64,000 bases of DNA from an uncultured Parabacteroides sp. (GCA_949295065.1 CASFJQ010000002.1:55120-119119); one strand, 5' to 3'; shown: positions 18,601-26,735, counted from the stretch's first letter. Notes: generated by a model from the letters alone, not told the origin. Program-made: numbers and translations.

Positions 18601-19238
18601 ATTGGGTTCAATGCGCGAGCACGGAATTCAGCCAAAGCTTCCTGGTCGATGAGCGGAGCCAAGTCTTCGTTTTCCAACATTTCAATCTTCTGGATTTCGT
18701 GAGATGTACGGAAGCCGTCGAAGAAGTTAACGAAAGGAACACGAGATTTGATAGTTGACAAATGAGCAACACCTGCTAAATCCATAACTTCCTGAACAGA
18801 ACCTTCAGCCAACATTGCGAAACCAGTTTGGCGGCAAGACATTACGTCCTGATGGTCACCAAAGATACACAATGCGTGAGAAGCCAAAGTACGGGCAGAA
18901 ACATGGAATACGCAAGGAAGCAATTCACCTGCGATTTTATACATATTAGGAATCATCAGCAACAGACCCTGAGATGCAGTGTATGTTGTTGTCAATGCAC
19001 CAGCCTGCAATGAACCGTGTACAGCACCAGCTGCACCAGCTTCTGATTGCATTTCCTGAACCAATACTGTTTCGCCGAAGATGTTTTTACGTCCGGCAGC
19101 AGCCCATTCATCTACATATTCTGCCATTGTAGATGATGGAGTGATGGGATAAATAGCTGCAACTTCGCTGAACATATAAGAAATATGTGCAGCAGCCTGG
19201 TTACCATCACAGGTGATAAATTTCTTTTGTTTTGTCAT
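15693..19238 (-). CDS. nifJ: Pyruvate:ferredoxin (flavodoxin) oxidoreductase, single-chain
   Basis: An 1181-residue single-chain enzyme that splits pyruvate to acetyl-CoA and CO2 while reducing ferredoxin. Domains in order: N-terminal pyruvate-binding domain (YPITPSSTMAEY), a central domain, a two-cluster ferredoxin domain with CIQCNQCAYVCP (about residue 688) and CLGCGNCADVCP (about 742), then a thiamine diphosphate domain with CSGCGE, ATGCSSIY and GGDGASYDIGYGG (about 964). Length matches single-chain PFORs such as E. coli YdbK. It is the main pyruvate-breaking enzyme of anaerobes. No TAnnTTTG promoter is seen directly upstream; the gene before it ends 49 bases away. Confidence 0.96.
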   Translation of the reverse strand: MTKQKKFITCDGNQAAAHISYMFSEVAAIYPITPSSTMAEYVDEWAAAGRKNIFGETVLVQEMQSEAGAAGAVHGSLQAGALTTTYTASQGLLLMIPNMYKIAGELLPCVFHVSARTLASHALCIFGDHQDVMSCRQTGFAMLAEGSVQEVMDLAGVAHLSTIKSRVPFVNFFDGFRTSHEIQKIEMLENEDLAPLIDQEALAEFRARALNPMKPVARGMAENPDHFFQHRESSNNFYEAVPAIVEEYMNEITKITGRKYGLFDYYGAEDAERVIIAMGSVTEAAREAIDYMMANGEKVGLVSVHLYRPFSAKHFLAAVPKTAKRIAVLDRTKEPGANGEPLYLDVKDCFYGVENAPLIVGGRYGLGSKDTTPAQIISVYENLALPMPKNHFTIGVVDDVTFTSLPQKEEIALGGEGMFEAKFYGLGADGTVGANKNSVKIIGDNTNKYCQAYFAYDSKKSGGFTCSHLRFGDTPIRSTYLVNTPNFVACHVQAYLRMYDVTRGLRENGTFLLNTIWEGEELAANLPNNVKRYFAQKNISVYYINATKIAQEIGLGNRTNTILQSAFFRITGVIPVEQAIEQMKKFIVKSYGKKGEDVVNKNYAAVDRGGEYQQLAVDPAWANLADDEVAANNDPAFINEVVRPINAQNGDLLKVSAFKGIEDGTWHQGTAKYEKRGVAAFVPVWNENNCIQCNQCAYVCPHASIRPFVLDEEELKGANFATIAVKAPATMKGMAFRMQVDVMDCLGCGNCADVCPGFKGNKALSMVPLETQMGEAANWDYCVENVKSKQNLVDVKSNVKNSQFATPLFEFSGACSGCGETPYVKLISQLFGDREMVANATGCSSIYSGSVPSTPYTTNEKGHGPAWANSLFEDFCEFGLGMELANEKMRARLQAAMEASIASETCPADKELYKEWIANQNDAEKTKELAEKIIPMVEANKDKCKNCATIAELAHFLVKRSQWIIGGDGASYDIGYGGLDHVIASGKNVNILVLDTEVYSNTGGQSSKATPVGAIAKFAAAGKRVRKKDLGLMATTYGYVYVAQIAMGADQAQTLKAIREAEAYDGPSLVIAYAPCINHGLKKGMGKSQAEEKAAVECGYWHLWRYNPALEAEGKNPFTLDSKEPDWSKFQDFLKGEVRFASVAKQYPAEAAELFAAAEENAKWRLRAYKRMAAEDWSTEV

Positions 19239-19286
19239 AGACTTATAAACTATTAGTACTATTAGTATTTTTGTTTTTAGTATTAA

Positions 19287-20477
19287 TCAATATAAAAAAC
19301 CGAACAGCCACAGTGGAATAACATTGTCATCGCCACAAGTTATCTTATCCACTGCATAATATATGTCAGGATTATTTCTTGAACGCATTGTCTCTTCAAT
19401 CCTGAACTGATATTTGTTGTCAACTATAAATTGTGTGTTTTTAGCACCTTGGTTGAGTGTACTGTCCTTTTGCAACTGGTTATAGAAAAATGATTCGCGT
19501 ACAGTATCCGGATTGACCTGCATTGGTCTGATAGGATACATAAGATTTGAATTATACATATATACTTTCGACGGTTTTTTTGGAAATGATTCTCCCGCAG
19601 GATAAAGCATATTTACCAGACGTGCGTCTGCCAGATATTTTATATAATTCATTACCGTAGCACGCGAAGTCTCTATTTCTTTGCTAAGTTGACTTACGTT
19701 AGGTGTACCTGGTGCGTTAACTGCTAGCAAATATAATAATTTACGCAATTTAGGCAAATAACTTTGTTCAATTTGTTTTATGTAAAGGACATCTACTTCA
19801 AGCATCATGTTCATTGTCTTGAGCAGATTCTCTGAGAAATTACGTTTTTCAAGGAAAAATGGATAAAAACCATGATGCAGATAATCCTGAAAATAATCTA
19901 AAGGTTGCACTTTTCTGCATATTTCTCTGCAAATATCGCGGTGATTATTCATTATCTCACTCAGTGTGTATGCTCTGAAATCATTTCCGGAAAGTAAATT
20001 AAGAAATTCTCTGAAAGAAAAACCTCTCAAATGGTAAGAAACAACTTTCCCGGATAAATCCGGATTTTCCTCTTTCAGACGCATTACAGACGAACCTGAG
20101 AAAACTATTTTCAGATCAGGGAAGTTGTCGTAGCAATAACGAAGTTCCTTTGACCATCCCGAATATTTGAATACCTGATCGATTAGCAAAACTTTGCCGC
20201 CTTGTTTATAAAAGTTCGTTGCGAAATCTTTGATGGAACATTCAGTGAAATAAAAATGATTCAGGTTAACATACAGACATTCCTGATTGTCTGCGCCAAA
20301 ATGTTCACGAGCATAATCCAGCAAAAAGGTAGTTTTGCCTACACCTCGAGATCCTTTTATTCCTATCAAACGATCATTCCAGTCTATTTCGTCCATTAAA
20401 CCTCTCCGAACGGGAGATTGCAGATGCTCGACCAAATATTTATGTGTACGAAAAAAAGCTTCCACAATTATAAACAA
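19287..20477 (-). CDS. AAA+ ATPase with DUF4143 domain
   Basis: A 396-residue ATPase: Walker A GSRGVGKTT near residue 40, an AAA_14 core, a winged-helix stretch around residues 250-300 (SQLSKEIETSRATVMNYIKYL), and the C-terminal DUF4143 domain ending in the usual IPLWLFGFLY. These genes are multicopy in Bacteroidetes and of unknown function; some resemble regulatory or toxin-linked ATPases. Oddly, the Walker B stretch reads LLIDQVF, with Gln where the catalytic Glu is normally found. It has a promoter of its own. It stands next to the PFOR gene on the same strand, but a functional link is not evident. Confidence 0.85.
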   Translation of the reverse strand: MFIIVEAFFRTHKYLVEHLQSPVRRGLMDEIDWNDRLIGIKGSRGVGKTTFLLDYAREHFGADNQECLYVNLNHFYFTECSIKDFATNFYKQGGKVLLIDQVFKYSGWSKELRYCYDNFPDLKIVFSGSSVMRLKEENPDLSGKVVSYHLRGFSFREFLNLLSGNDFRAYTLSEIMNNHRDICREICRKVQPLDYFQDYLHHGFYPFFLEKRNFSENLLKTMNMMLEVDVLYIKQIEQSYLPKLRKLLYLLAVNAPGTPNVSQLSKEIETSRATVMNYIKYLADARLVNMLYPAGESFPKKPSKVYMYNSNLMYPIRPMQVNPDTVRESFFYNQLQKDSTLNQGAKNTQFIVDNKYQFRIEETMRSRNNPDIYYAVDKITCGDDNVIPLWLFGFLY

Positions 20478-20497
20478 AGTTTATTGTTTTGACTGCG

Positions 20498-20528
20498 CAA
20501 ATATAAGTAACTTCTTCTAAACTGCAAT
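20498..20528 (-). promoter_or_regulatory. Promoter for the DUF4143 ATPase gene
   Basis: CAAATATA at 20498-20505 is TATATTTG on the - strand (TAnnTTTG), and CAAT at 20525-20528 gives a -33 ATTG with a 19-base spacer. The ATG lies 21 bases downstream. Confidence 0.6.
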
Positions 20529-20626
20529 GTGTAGATTGCAATTTTGTTGTTCAAGCACCGGCTTTTTGATGCTTTTCTGAAAAAATGTTCATAATTTAGA
20601 CTCTTAACATGTGAATATTATTATTT

Positions 20627-21871
20627 TCACTCTAGTCTGATTGAACCATCCTCAATAATAATATGGTCCATTATGTTTGCAGGCGGACGCTGAGCTTGCA
20701 ATTCTTTTTTCATGAAATCCATAAATGGTGCCACATGCTCGAAAAACTTATAATAGCCTTTACACAGATAATTTAGTCCAAATTCTCCATCTTTTGTTTT
20801 AACAAACCTGTTTTTAGGACATTCACCATTGCAAGCGAACAAGTATTCACAATTCTTGCACTGTGAAGGAAGAGTGTCGAACTTATCTGTTCCAAACTTA
20901 AGCTGTCGTGGACTGTACATCATTTCTGTCAGCGTTTGTGTTCGGATATTACCAAGTTTATATTCAGGAAACACAAAATGGTCGCAAGAATATAAATCTC
21001 CATTAAACTCCATGACTCCGGCGTGTCCGCAATGTTTAGCCATAGAACATACACCCGGCTGAATTCCAACCCAATTAGCCAAAGTAGAGTCGAATATCTG
21101 AATGAAAAACTTTCCAACATCTTGTTTTACCCATTCATCGAATATGCAACAAAGGAAGTTCCCCCATTTTTCAGGGTCAACAGAAAAAGGAGCAAGTTTG
21201 ATTCCTTCTTTTTGTTCATTCGGGCATGTCAGAACAGTACCGTTGTTGTGTGTTGTCAGTCTTTCAACAATAGGTGCAAACTGAATATATCTGCAATCTA
21301 TTTCCTTGAAAAAATTGTAGAATTCCAACGGATAGTCAACATTATAGTCGTTGACAACTGCCATCGCATTATACTCCACACTGTGTTTTTTGAGCAGTTC
21401 AATTCCTTTCATAACTTTGAAGAAAGAAGGCAATCCTTGCTTGTTTCTTCTGTATTCGTCATGAAACTCTTGCGGACCATCTATTGATATGCCGACAAGG
21501 AAATTGTTTTCCCTGAAGAATTTACACCACTCATCATTTAGCAATGTGCCGTTTGTCTGTATGCAATTGTCAATCTGTCTGCCGTTAGCATATTTTTTCT
21601 GAAGCTCAATTGCTTTTTTATAAAAGCTCAGCGGACGCATAAGAGTTTCTCCTCCATGCCAGGTGAAAAGAACTTCTTGTGTAGTCTGACATTCAATGTA
21701 TTCTTTGATGAACTTTTCAAGCAGTACATCTGATAAAATTGTGTTTTTTTCTTCCGGATAAAGTTTCCCTTTTTCCAGATAATAGCAATATTCGCATGCC
21801 AGATTGCATATTGAACCTGCCGGTTTCAACATTACGTACACTGGCCTTGCGAATGGTGAAATAGTGGACAT
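20627..21871 (-). CDS. Anaerobic sulfatase-maturating enzyme (radical SAM, SPASM)
   Basis: A 414-residue radical SAM enzyme. The CNLACEYCYY motif near residue 22 binds the SAM-cleaving [4Fe-4S] cluster, and a Cys-rich C-terminal SPASM region (CSMAKHCGHAG, CKNCEYLFACNGECPKNRF) binds two more clusters. These features match anSME, which converts an active-site Cys or Ser of sulfatases to formylglycine. In Bacteroidales it activates host- and plant-glycan sulfatases. No sulfatase gene lies in this window. It is the third gene of an operon after the exonuclease and amidase, with a gap of 22 bases. Confidence 0.92.
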   Translation of the reverse strand: MSTISPFARPVYVMLKPAGSICNLACEYCYYLEKGKLYPEEKNTILSDVLLEKFIKEYIECQTTQEVLFTWHGGETLMRPLSFYKKAIELQKKYANGRQIDNCIQTNGTLLNDEWCKFFRENNFLVGISIDGPQEFHDEYRRNKQGLPSFFKVMKGIELLKKHSVEYNAMAVVNDYNVDYPLEFYNFFKEIDCRYIQFAPIVERLTTHNNGTVLTCPNEQKEGIKLAPFSVDPEKWGNFLCCIFDEWVKQDVGKFFIQIFDSTLANWVGIQPGVCSMAKHCGHAGVMEFNGDLYSCDHFVFPEYKLGNIRTQTLTEMMYSPRQLKFGTDKFDTLPSQCKNCEYLFACNGECPKNRFVKTKDGEFGLNYLCKGYYKFFEHVAPFMDFMKKELQAQRPPANIMDHIIIEDGSIRLE

Positions 21872-21893
21872 AGGTAAAATAGTTTATAGAGGT

Positions 21894-22925
21894 TTATTTG
21901 TTCTTTCTGTAATCTGACAGAAATCCTTCACATATCCAATTTGCCAAAGCCTGACGATTATTCTTTTGGACAATACGTTGCTGGTCATATTTATTCTGAA
22001 TATTGCCCAATTCCACGAACAGAGCTGTCGGAGCAGTATTCTTTATAACATATAAATCACGTTTGCTGATAGTTCCAGAAAAACCTCTGCCAGGTTGATG
22101 CTTGTCATATTTTTTTTGGAATGTATTTCTCATAGTCCTGGCAAGATGTTTACCTGCCGAGCTTCCACTGTGATAGAAGAATACATCTGTTTGTTTGCTT
22201 TTGCTCCGGCTGTCAACGTGTATGAACAATGCTCTTTTATAAGTTTCCTTATCCTTATTATATAGAGAATTGATTTTGTCACATCTTTGTTTCAGGCGCT
22301 GAACTTGGTTGAGCGGTATTTTGCTGCCCATGCAAGTTTCACGTTTACTGTTGTTCAGGAAATATTCATCACGGATTCCGTCTTTGGAGTCTTGAATAAT
22401 TATATGGACTTTGGCTCCTCTCATCATAAGGTTTCGTGCCACTCGGAGTACTATATCATATGCATATTCATCCTCATGTAATTCTTTTTTACCTGCATAT
22501 CCGATGGCTCCCGGATCCGGTCCGCCATGTCCGCTAACCAGATAAAAGCATGCATCGGATAACTCATTTGATACTATCTCGAAATTCGCATAATTTTTCC
22601 CGAAAAGCGGCTCATAATTTTTCTTTTTCGCAGAACTGCTCTGATTTTTTACTTTATTGTTTTTGCCTTCTGCGTTTTCTGATTCTTTCAGTGGAGGCAA
22701 GGTGTATTTGATATGTTTGAGCAAACCGTAATTTCTGCCGAACTTACCTCTGTTAAGCTCAATGAATTGTTTTTTATAATATTCACCGGTCCTGTTGAAT
22801 CTTTTAAGAAACAGTGTTATTCCTTCTCCATCTTTCGGATAAGCCTTTTCTTGGGCTGCCAAATTGCCGGAGAATACAAAAGTTCCTAATATCAGAAGAA
22901 ACAAAATGTTTTTAATAGCGTTCAT
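21894..22925 (-). CDS. N-acetylmuramoyl-L-alanine amidase (Amidase_3)
   Basis: About 343 residues with a signal peptide (ending near AAQ). The N-terminal region after it (DGEGITLFLKRF) resembles a divergent LysM-type wall-binding repeat. The C-terminal half is a zinc amidase: SGHGGPDPGA with the first His, Glu in the HEDEYAYD stretch, IHVDS with the second His, and the catalytic Glu in ELGNIQN. It cuts the bond between muramic acid and peptide in peptidoglycan, probably in the periplasm. The start is the ATG at 22925, which overlaps the upstream stop as TGATG; the TTG one codon earlier is less likely. Confidence 0.88.
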   Translation of the reverse strand: MNAIKNILFLLILGTFVFSGNLAAQEKAYPKDGEGITLFLKRFNRTGEYYKKQFIELNRGKFGRNYGLLKHIKYTLPPLKESENAEGKNNKVKNQSSSAKKKNYEPLFGKNYANFEIVSNELSDACFYLVSGHGGPDPGAIGYAGKKELHEDEYAYDIVLRVARNLMMRGAKVHIIIQDSKDGIRDEYFLNNSKRETCMGSKIPLNQVQRLKQRCDKINSLYNKDKETYKRALFIHVDSRSKSKQTDVFFYHSGSSAGKHLARTMRNTFQKKYDKHQPGRGFSGTISKRDLYVIKNTAPTALFVELGNIQNKYDQQRIVQKNNRQALANWICEGFLSDYRKNK

Positions 22926-23497
22926 CAATTATTGTGTTTAGTGATTATGTCCCATATAGCTTTAGTAAGCTCTATGTCGTATGTTGCGTCGTGTAATTTC
23001 ACTGATTCGATAGGGATTCCTAATGCTTTAGCAACAGTTTCCTGTTTGAAGTCTTTCATTTTCGAGCGTTCTGCCATAAGATATTGCGATGCCAGAACCA
23101 TAACATCTATTGAATTTACCCAGAACCAGGAATAAAAGTAGTTGTCTCCGTTTTGCACAAAAAAAGCTTTCAGGAAATGGTTGTCGAATGATGCATTGTT
23201 GTATCCGGCAAGAAAAAACTTGTCCGTCTTGTCGTATTTGTCAATATATTTTGAAAGCAATTTTATGAGCTGATTGTAAACATCTTTCATTGGAGGATAT
23301 GAAAGTATTTGCTGGCGTGTCACATTGCAGACCTTCAAAGCTTCATCATCAATTTCGCATTGCGGGTTCGGACAAACATTGAAATTAAAATATTCTTTAG
23401 TCTTTCCGTCAATGACAATTTGTCCGCTTATCTGGTGGATACCGTTTCTCCAGTATTTTATACCAGTAGTTTCCAGGTCGAAAAAAAATATTTTCAT
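22925..23497 (-). CDS. DnaQ-like 3'-5' exonuclease (DEDDh)
   Basis: A 190-residue protein of the DEDDh exonuclease fold: DLETTG at residues 7-12 supplies the first Asp and Glu, a middle NNASFDNHFL supplies the second Asp, and HDATYDIELT near the C-terminus supplies the His and last Asp. Such stand-alone enzymes proofread or degrade nucleic acid ends; whether the substrate is DNA or RNA is unclear. It is the first gene of a - strand operon with the amidase and the sulfatase maturase. Confidence 0.85.
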   Translation of the reverse strand: MKIFFFDLETTGIKYWRNGIHQISGQIVIDGKTKEYFNFNVCPNPQCEIDDEALKVCNVTRQQILSYPPMKDVYNQLIKLLSKYIDKYDKTDKFFLAGYNNASFDNHFLKAFFVQNGDNYFYSWFWVNSIDVMVLASQYLMAERSKMKDFKQETVAKALGIPIESVKLHDATYDIELTKAIWDIITKHNN

Positions 23498-23566
23498 AAG
23501 TAGATGTCTTATTATATTTTGCGATTTTGCAAGTTTGCAAAACTTTGGGCGAAAAATCCCTCATTG

Positions 23567-23582
23567 CAAAAATACAAAAATA
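23567..23582 (-). promoter_or_regulatory. Two tandem -7 elements for the exonuclease-amidase-maturase operon
   Basis: Two adjoining copies of CAAAAATA (23567-23574 and 23575-23582) each read TATTTTTG on the - strand. Either could serve; the leader would be about 60-75 bases long. Confidence 0.5.
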
Positions 23583-23672
23583 AATCACAGTTGTTGCAAA
23601 AAAGCACATTTGATGATGTGCATTTCATATATTGTTATTTCCTTTGCAGTCCGAAGAATATATAGTAATAAT

Positions 23673-24890
23673 ATGTTTTTAAGAAAAATACTCATTCCCG
23701 CCATGCTCTTTGCTGTGGTGACTGCCAAGGCTCAATTGACAGATAAATTATATCACAGCGATTATAAAATAGACAAAGACAATAAAGGCAGTTTGTTTAT
23801 AGAATTGGATAATTTGTCTTTCTTCAAGGATAATGAATATTCCGGAAATGTTATGAAAGGATATTCGTTGCCGGGATTTTGGCTTCAGCCTAAAGTAGTT
23901 TATTATCCTTTGGAAAATATCAAATTGGAATTGGGCGCGCATTTGTTGAAATATTGGGGAGCTCAGAAATATCCTTATGCTTCATATTTTGATATTCCGG
24001 AATGGCAGGGAAATGATTTCCAGCATGGTTTCCATGCGTTGCCTTGGCTAAGGGCGCAAATGGATTTTTCTGACAATTTCAGTGTAATTCTGGGGAATAT
24101 TTACGGGGCGTCAAATCACCGTTTGATTGAACCTCTTTATAATCCGGAATTAAATCAGACTGCTGATCCTGAAGCCGGAGCCCAGATTCTGTATTCAAGC
24201 AAATATTTTGATTTGGATTTTTGGGGAAGCTGGGACAGTTTTATTTTCCGCAACGATGTGCACCAGGAATCGTTCACTGTAGGGCTTTCTACTCGTGCCA
24301 AATGGAATGAACCGGAAAAAGAGCTGCATTTCTACACAAACCTTCAACTTCTGGCACGTCACTATGGTGGTGAGATTGATACAATAACAACGAATTCAGT
24401 ACAGACATTGATGAATGGAGCATTGGGAATAGGCACAGAATGGAATGCTTCCAGGAAATATTTGAAAAAAGCAGGTTTGGAGGTGGATGTTTTGGGCTAT
24501 TACCAGCAAGCGGGCAAGATGTGGCAATTGGATTCAGGATATGCAATTTATTCCAGCGCATTTACCGACATAAAAAATGTCAGGCTGAAAGCAGGATATA
24601 TGTGGAATAATGATTTTATTTCCATGTATGGCAGTCCGTTTTTCGGCTCAGTATCAACAAAACAGCCTGGCGGAGTTTTTGATAATCCGCAACTTGTGCA
24701 TTGGGGATTGGAATATACACGTTCATTTGGAAAATACTTTTCTTTTGGTGCTGACTTGTCTGTTTATCATTGTTTTGGTGGAACATTCATTGTTGATGGG
24801 GTAGTGGAGAAGAATAAACAATCTACAAGCTTTTCAGCCGGACTTTATATGCGGATAAAACCTTCTTTCCTTTTGTTCCGGAAAAAATAG
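23673..24890 (+). CDS. Outer membrane beta-barrel protein of unknown function
   Basis: About 405 residues. A clear signal peptide (MFLRKILIPAMLFAVVTAKA, cleaved before QLTDK) fixes the start at 23673, although the reading frame is open further upstream. The body is a run of short amphipathic strands rich in Tyr, Trp and Phe (for example LGAHLLKYWG, LDFWGSWDSFIF, HFYTNLQLLARHY), as in an outer membrane beta-barrel. I do not recognise the family and see no plug, OmpA-like or carbohydrate-binding module. The chain ends in LLFRKK rather than an aromatic residue. It appears to be transcribed alone. Confidence 0.7.
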   Translation: MFLRKILIPAMLFAVVTAKAQLTDKLYHSDYKIDKDNKGSLFIELDNLSFFKDNEYSGNVMKGYSLPGFWLQPKVVYYPLENIKLELGAHLLKYWGAQKYPYASYFDIPEWQGNDFQHGFHALPWLRAQMDFSDNFSVILGNIYGASNHRLIEPLYNPELNQTADPEAGAQILYSSKYFDLDFWGSWDSFIFRNDVHQESFTVGLSTRAKWNEPEKELHFYTNLQLLARHYGGEIDTITTNSVQTLMNGALGIGTEWNASRKYLKKAGLEVDVLGYYQQAGKMWQLDSGYAIYSSAFTDIKNVRLKAGYMWNNDFISMYGSPFFGSVSTKQPGGVFDNPQLVHWGLEYTRSFGKYFSFGADLSVYHCFGGTFIVDGVVEKNKQSTSFSAGLYMRIKPSFLLFRKK

Positions 24891-24927
24891 AATGAACTCT
24901 TGATTTTTAATGCTGATGATATTTTTA

Positions 24928-25055
24928 TTTCATAATATGTGGAAAAAGTTTTCCATATATTATGAAAATAAATTTTCATATATTGTGAAATTTTTGTTTC
25001 ATATATTATGAAAAAAGTTTTCCAAGCCGTAAAAATTTTGTGGAAATGTAATTTG
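24928..25055. repeat. Palindromic intergenic element, copy A
   Basis: Four short imperfect palindromes of the type TTTCATATAnnATGAAA (24928-24946, 24949-24968, 24973-24990, 24997-25014) lie in tandem, followed by a 39-base end module (25017-25055) whose arms TTTCCA and TGGAAA also pair. A related element occurs at 49115-49218. It starts 37 bases after a + strand stop codon and contains no gene. Confidence 0.75.
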
Positions 25056-25093
25056 TTTATTTACAGAGGTTTGCGAAGTAGGCTTTTAGGCAT

Positions 25094-25131
25094 AAAAAAA
25101 TCTATAGTTTTCTTGAAAGAAAAACTATAGA
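25094..25131 (-). terminator. Terminator for the DUF4250 gene
   Basis: TCTATAGTTTT at 25101-25111 and AAAACTATAGA at 25121-25131 form an 11-base stem with a 9-base loop. On the - strand it is followed by seven T (25094-25100). Confidence 0.85.
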
Positions 25132-25219
25132 ATATTATAAGTTGAGCAACTTGAAAAGCTGACAGGATATAAAAAACTTGTGACTTTAAAAGAAAGCTGT
25201 TGTAATGATTGTAATAATA

Positions 25220-25396
25220 TTACCAAAACTTATTCTGCATTGGATTATATTCAAACCCTACAGATTTCATTTTGTCAATCAGATACTTCTTGTCTATATC
25301 CATATCTGAACATAAGTCGTCAAGTGAAGAATAATAATCTCTTAATTTTAGATTGATGAAGCTGAAAAGCATCATCGGGTCATTAGGTAGTTCCAT
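25220..25396 (-). CDS. Small DUF4250-family protein
   Basis: A 58-residue protein. The opening ELPNDPMMLFSFINLKLRDYY, then a short helix pair, and the closing GFEYNPMQNKFW match the DUF4250 family of small proteins found in gut Firmicutes and Bacteroidetes (N-terminal LPNDPxMLxSxxNxxLRD). The function is unknown; the fold is probably a small helical or HTH-like unit (my inference). The start ATG at 25394-25396 gives the family's usual length. It has its own intrinsic terminator and lies downstream of pgk, 85 bases after the pgk stop, so it may also be read from the pgk transcript. Confidence 0.85.
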   Translation of the reverse strand: MELPNDPMMLFSFINLKLRDYYSSLDDLCSDMDIDKKYLIDKMKSVGFEYNPMQNKFW

Positions 25397-25432
25397 TTTA
25401 TTTCATGTTTAAACATATAAAAGCACAGAAAA

Positions 25433-25464
25433 CACGGAGAAATAAATTCTCCATGCTTTCCGTG
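25433..25464 (-). terminator. Possible terminator after pgk
   Basis: CACGGA and TCCGTG (25433-25438, 25459-25464) can pair, or alternatively GGAGAA and TTCTCC (25436-25441, 25447-25452). A T-containing stretch follows on the - strand. It is weak compared with other terminators here. Confidence 0.4.
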
Positions 25465-25481
25465 TCTATTTAGTCTATTTA

Positions 25482-26735
25482 TTATTCGCCTTTGATAGCT
25501 GCGATACCCGGAAGGATTTTACCTTCGATAGCTTCAAGCAAAGCACCACCACCAGTTGAGATGTAAGAAACTTTGTCAGCCATGCCGAATTTGTTGATAC
25601 AAGCAACAGAGTCGCCACCACCAATCAAAGAGAATGCACCTTCAGCAGTTGCTTCTGCGATTGCTTCAGCGATAACTTTTGAACCGCCTGTGAAATTTTC
25701 CATTTCAAATACGCCTGCAGGACCGTTCCAAAGGATAGTCTTAGCGCCTTTGATTGCTTTCTTGAATTCTTCGCGAGTCTTTGGACCAGCATCCAAGCCC
25801 ATCCATCCGTCAGGAATATTGCTGTCATCGCAAACCTGAGTGTTAGCGTCATTAGCGAAAGCGTCAGCAGCGATACAGTCGCAACCCAAAACCAAGTTTA
25901 CACCTTTAGCTTTAGCCTTAGCGATGATATCCAAAGCCAACTGAAGTTTGTCGTCTTCAACCAAAGAGTTACCGATTTTACCACCCTGAGCTTTAGCGAA
26001 AGTAAATGCCATACCACCGCAAAGAATCAAGTTGTCAACTTTGTCCATCAAGTTTTCGATGATACCAATCTTAGTTGAAACTTTTGAACCACCCATGATA
26101 GCAGTGAACGGACGTTTGATGTTGCTCAATACGTTGTCAACAGCATTAACTTCTTTTTCCATCAAATATCCCAACATTTTGTGGTCTGCATCGAAGTAGT
26201 CAGCGATAACAGCAGTTGAAGCGTGTTTACGGTGAGCAGTACCGAATGCGTCGTTAACATAGCAGTCAGCATAAGAAGCCAAAGTTTTAGCGAATTCTTT
26301 CTGAGAAGCCTTCATTGCTTTCTTAGCATCTTCGTAAGCAGGATCTTCTTTTTCGATACCAACTGGCTTACCTTCTTCTTCAGGATAGAAACGCAAGTTT
26401 TCCAAAAGAAGAACTTCGCCTGGTTTCAAAGCAGCAGCAGCGTCAGCAGCTTTAGCGCAGTCTGGAGCGAATTTAACTGCAACACCAAGTTTTTCAGAAA
26501 CTGCATCAACAATCTGGCTCAAAGAATATTTAGCATTTACTTTACCTTTTGGTTTACCCATGTGAGACATGATGATGAGGCTGCCACCGTCTGCCAAGAT
26601 TTTCTTCAATGTAGGCAGAGCTCCACGGATACGAGTGTCGTCAGTGATTTTACCTTCTTCATTCAAAGGCACGTTAAAGTCAACGCGCACAATTGCCTTT
26701 TTACCGGCAAAGTTAAAATTGTCCATTGTTTGCAT
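25482..26735 (-). CDS. pgk: Phosphoglycerate kinase
   Basis: A 417-residue glycolytic enzyme that transfers phosphate from 1,3-bisphosphoglycerate to ADP. The N-terminal VRVDFNVPL motif, the substrate-binding SHMGKPKG and LLENLRFY, the [13 protein letters not shown] stretch and the nucleotide-binding [10 protein letters not shown] near the C-terminus are all typical. Length is normal. The ATG at 26735 is preceded by a good promoter; a second Met three codons on (MDNFNF) could also serve. The coding sequence shows the strong codon preference of a highly expressed gene. Confidence 0.97.
   Translation of the reverse strand: MQTMDNFNFAGKKAIVRVDFNVPLNEEGKITDDTRIRGALPTLKKILADGGSLIIMSHMGKPKGKVNAKYSLSQIVDAVSEKLGVAVKFAPDCAKAADAAAALKPGEVLLLENLRFYPEEEGKPVGIEKEDPAYEDAKKAMKASQKEFAKTLASYADCYVNDAFGTAHRKHASTAVIADYFDADHKMLGYLMEKEVNAVDNVLSNIKRPFTAIMGGSKVSTKIGIIENLMDKVDNLILCGGMAFTFAKAQGGKIGNSLVEDDKLQLALDIIAKAKAKGVNLVLGCDCIAADAFANDANTQVCDDSNIPDGWMGLDAGPKTREEFKKAIKGAKTILWNGPAGVFEMENFTGGSKVIAEAIAEATAEGAFSLIGGGDSVACINKFGMADKVSYISTGGGALLEAIEGKILPGIAAIKGE

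Noticed and set aside
19239-19286. Direct repeat ACTATTAGT twice before the pyruvate:ferredoxin oxidoreductase gene as an operator
   Set aside because: Only nine bases, AT-rich and with no promoter motif beside it; not enough support.
24928-25055. CRISPR array
   Set aside because: The palindromes are too short, differ from one another and have no unique spacers of constant length; no cas gene is present.
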